From Betaproteobacteria bacterium Ga0077532 (GTDB taxonomy: Bacteria; Pseudomonadota; Gammaproteobacteria; Burkholderiales; Ga0077523), in assembly GCA_001464895.1 (NCBI GenBank), contig LNEE01000038.1, positions 62,001 to 126,000 of the forward strand: a DNA stretch of 64,000 nucleotides, in the 5' to 3' direction. The position numbers were made by a program, and so were the translations under genes. Below the pieces are notes generated by a model. It had not been told where the DNA came from. It saw only the letters and a list, made by a program, of their open reading frames with translations, and searched no databases. Positions 63,331 to 64,000 of the stretch are shown piece by piece (within the stretch, counting starts at the first letter, position 1; each line of letters starts with the position of its first letter).

Positions 63331-63993
63331 TCATGACGAACGCCAGAGGACGCTCCGCAGACGCGGGATACCGGTGACATCTCTGACGACGAAGTCCACG
63401 CCGGGTGGCCGCCGTGAGACATCGCCCACGAGGATGGTGCGCATCCCGAGCCGACGGGCGGTGAGCAGGTTGTCGACGTTGTCCTCGACCATGATGCAGC
63501 GCCGCGGCGGGAGCTGGTGGAGTTTCAGCAGACGCCGGAAGCCGCGCGGATCGGGCTTCGGCTGGAAGCGCGTGTGCTCGATGGTGAAGACCCCATCGAA
63601 GAGATCGGAGATGCGCAGCACCTTCAGCACGGCACGGACGTAGTGCTCGGGGGCGTTCGAGAACACGATCCGGCGCCCCGGGAGGCGGATGAGCGCCGAA
63701 CGCAGCGCAGGGTGCGAGAGCACGAGTCCGGGGAGATCGGGGAACTGATGGGTGTGCCAGAGAAAGTGGTGCGGATCGACGCCGTGATGGCGCATCAGGC
63801 CGAGCAGCGTCGCGCCGTAGCGGCGCCAGTAGTAGGTGCGCAACTCGTTGGCGCGCGCCTCGTCGACGTCGAGGTGCCGCGCCACGTAGTCGGTCATGGC
63901 GCGGTTCATCCGCGGAAAGATGTGGGGCCCGGCGCGGTGCAGGGTGTCGTCGAGGTCGAAGATCCAGTGCCACCCGGGGCCGCCGCCCGGCAC
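63331..63993 (-). CDS. HAD-family pyrimidine 5'-nucleotidase-like protein, start near window edge
   Basis: 220 aa from a GTG at 63993; the frame stays open to the window end, so a longer start is possible. HAD motif I WIFDLDDTLH (nucleophile Asp), motif II IVFSNAPEHYV, motif III with PKPDPRGFRRLL, motif IV IMVEDNVDNLLTARRLG. Similar to YjjG/Sdt1-type pyrimidine nucleotidases. In betaproteobacteria this gene commonly sits beside slmA and argB; argB would be expected to the right, outside the window. Confidence 0.88.
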   Translation of the reverse strand: MPGGGPGWHWIFDLDDTLHRAGPHIFPRMNRAMTDYVARHLDVDEARANELRTYYWRRYGATLLGLMRHHGVDPHHFLWHTHQFPDLPGLVLSHPALRSALIRLPGRRIVFSNAPEHYVRAVLKVLRISDLFDGVFTIEHTRFQPKPDPRGFRRLLKLHQLPPRRCIMVEDNVDNLLTARRLGMRTILVGDVSRRPPGVDFVVRDVTGIPRLRSVLWRSS

Positions 63994-64000
63994 CGACCCG

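Overview
The window is strongly GC-rich chromosomal DNA, gene-dense on both strands, and reads as core genome of a betaproteobacterium. The evidence is gene order: coaD-rsmD-M16 pair-ftsY-ftsE-ftsX-rpoH, a coxB-coxA-ctaG-coxC block with SURF1, ctaB and sco, gpmA-envC-ctpA-moeB, and slmA next to a HAD nucleotidase. A PEP-CTERM protein and a full MSHA-type pilus locus fit the same group. The assignment is inference from synteny; there is no rRNA in the window to confirm it. I saw no tRNA, rRNA, CRISPR array, IS transposase or prophage.

Layout. 0-4 kb: partial ABM-fold monooxygenase behind a tiny coupled leader ORF, a PEP-CTERM protein, an orphan NMT1/THI5-like solute-binding protein and a Tat-exported acetamidase/formamidase. 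4.3-9.3 kb: a tightly overlapping three-gene type I secretion-like operon (ABC protein, HlyD-like adaptor, TolC-like channel) whose ABC protein has lost its ATPase motifs. 9.3-13.6 kb: a small secreted protein, an orphan GAF sensor kinase, cysK and a class II glutamine amidotransferase. 13.9-16.7 kb: pcaH-pcaG-pcaB for protocatechuate ring cleavage. 16.7-20.8 kb (minus strand): ferredoxin, coaD, rsmD and two M16 peptidases. 21.2-24.8 kb (plus strand): ftsY, ftsE, ftsX, rpoH, with a CIRCE operator directly before rpoH. 24.9-33.1 kb: cytochrome c oxidase structural and assembly genes. 33.2-34.9 kb: divergent bioC-like and comF-like genes. 34.9-51.6 kb: the MSHA pilus cluster in the order E-G-pilin-pilin-C-D-O-P-Q-I-I2-J-K-L-M-N. 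51.7-64 kb: trmL, gpsA, SH3 protein, secB, trxC, grxC, rhodanese, an O-antigen ligase/PglL-like protein, gpmA, envC, ctpA, moeB, an unknown exported protein, slmA and a HAD phosphatase.

How the genes work together. The largest unit builds a type IV MSHA-like pilus: MshE motor, MshG platform, MshI/I2/J/K alignment complex, MshL secretin, MshM/N accessories, and two MshA-like plus minor pilins with the large MshQ. MshE carries both tandem c-di-GMP-binding motifs. The cox region supplies subunits I, II (fused to cytochrome c) and III, and most of the copper and heme assembly factors. Cell-division functions recur: ftsY/ftsEX, envC (the FtsEX partner) and slmA.

Most notable: (i) a pseudo-ATPase ABC exporter with a His-rich linker; (ii) a near-perfect CIRCE element overlapping a sigma70-like promoter in front of rpoH; (iii) two exported proteins whose only sensible start is a CTG overlapping the TGA of the upstream gene; (iv) two low-GC, roughly 10-12-bp-phased repeat tracts upstream of ftsY and ctpA; (v) a perfect 13-bp inverted repeat at the ctaB side of the cox assembly genes.
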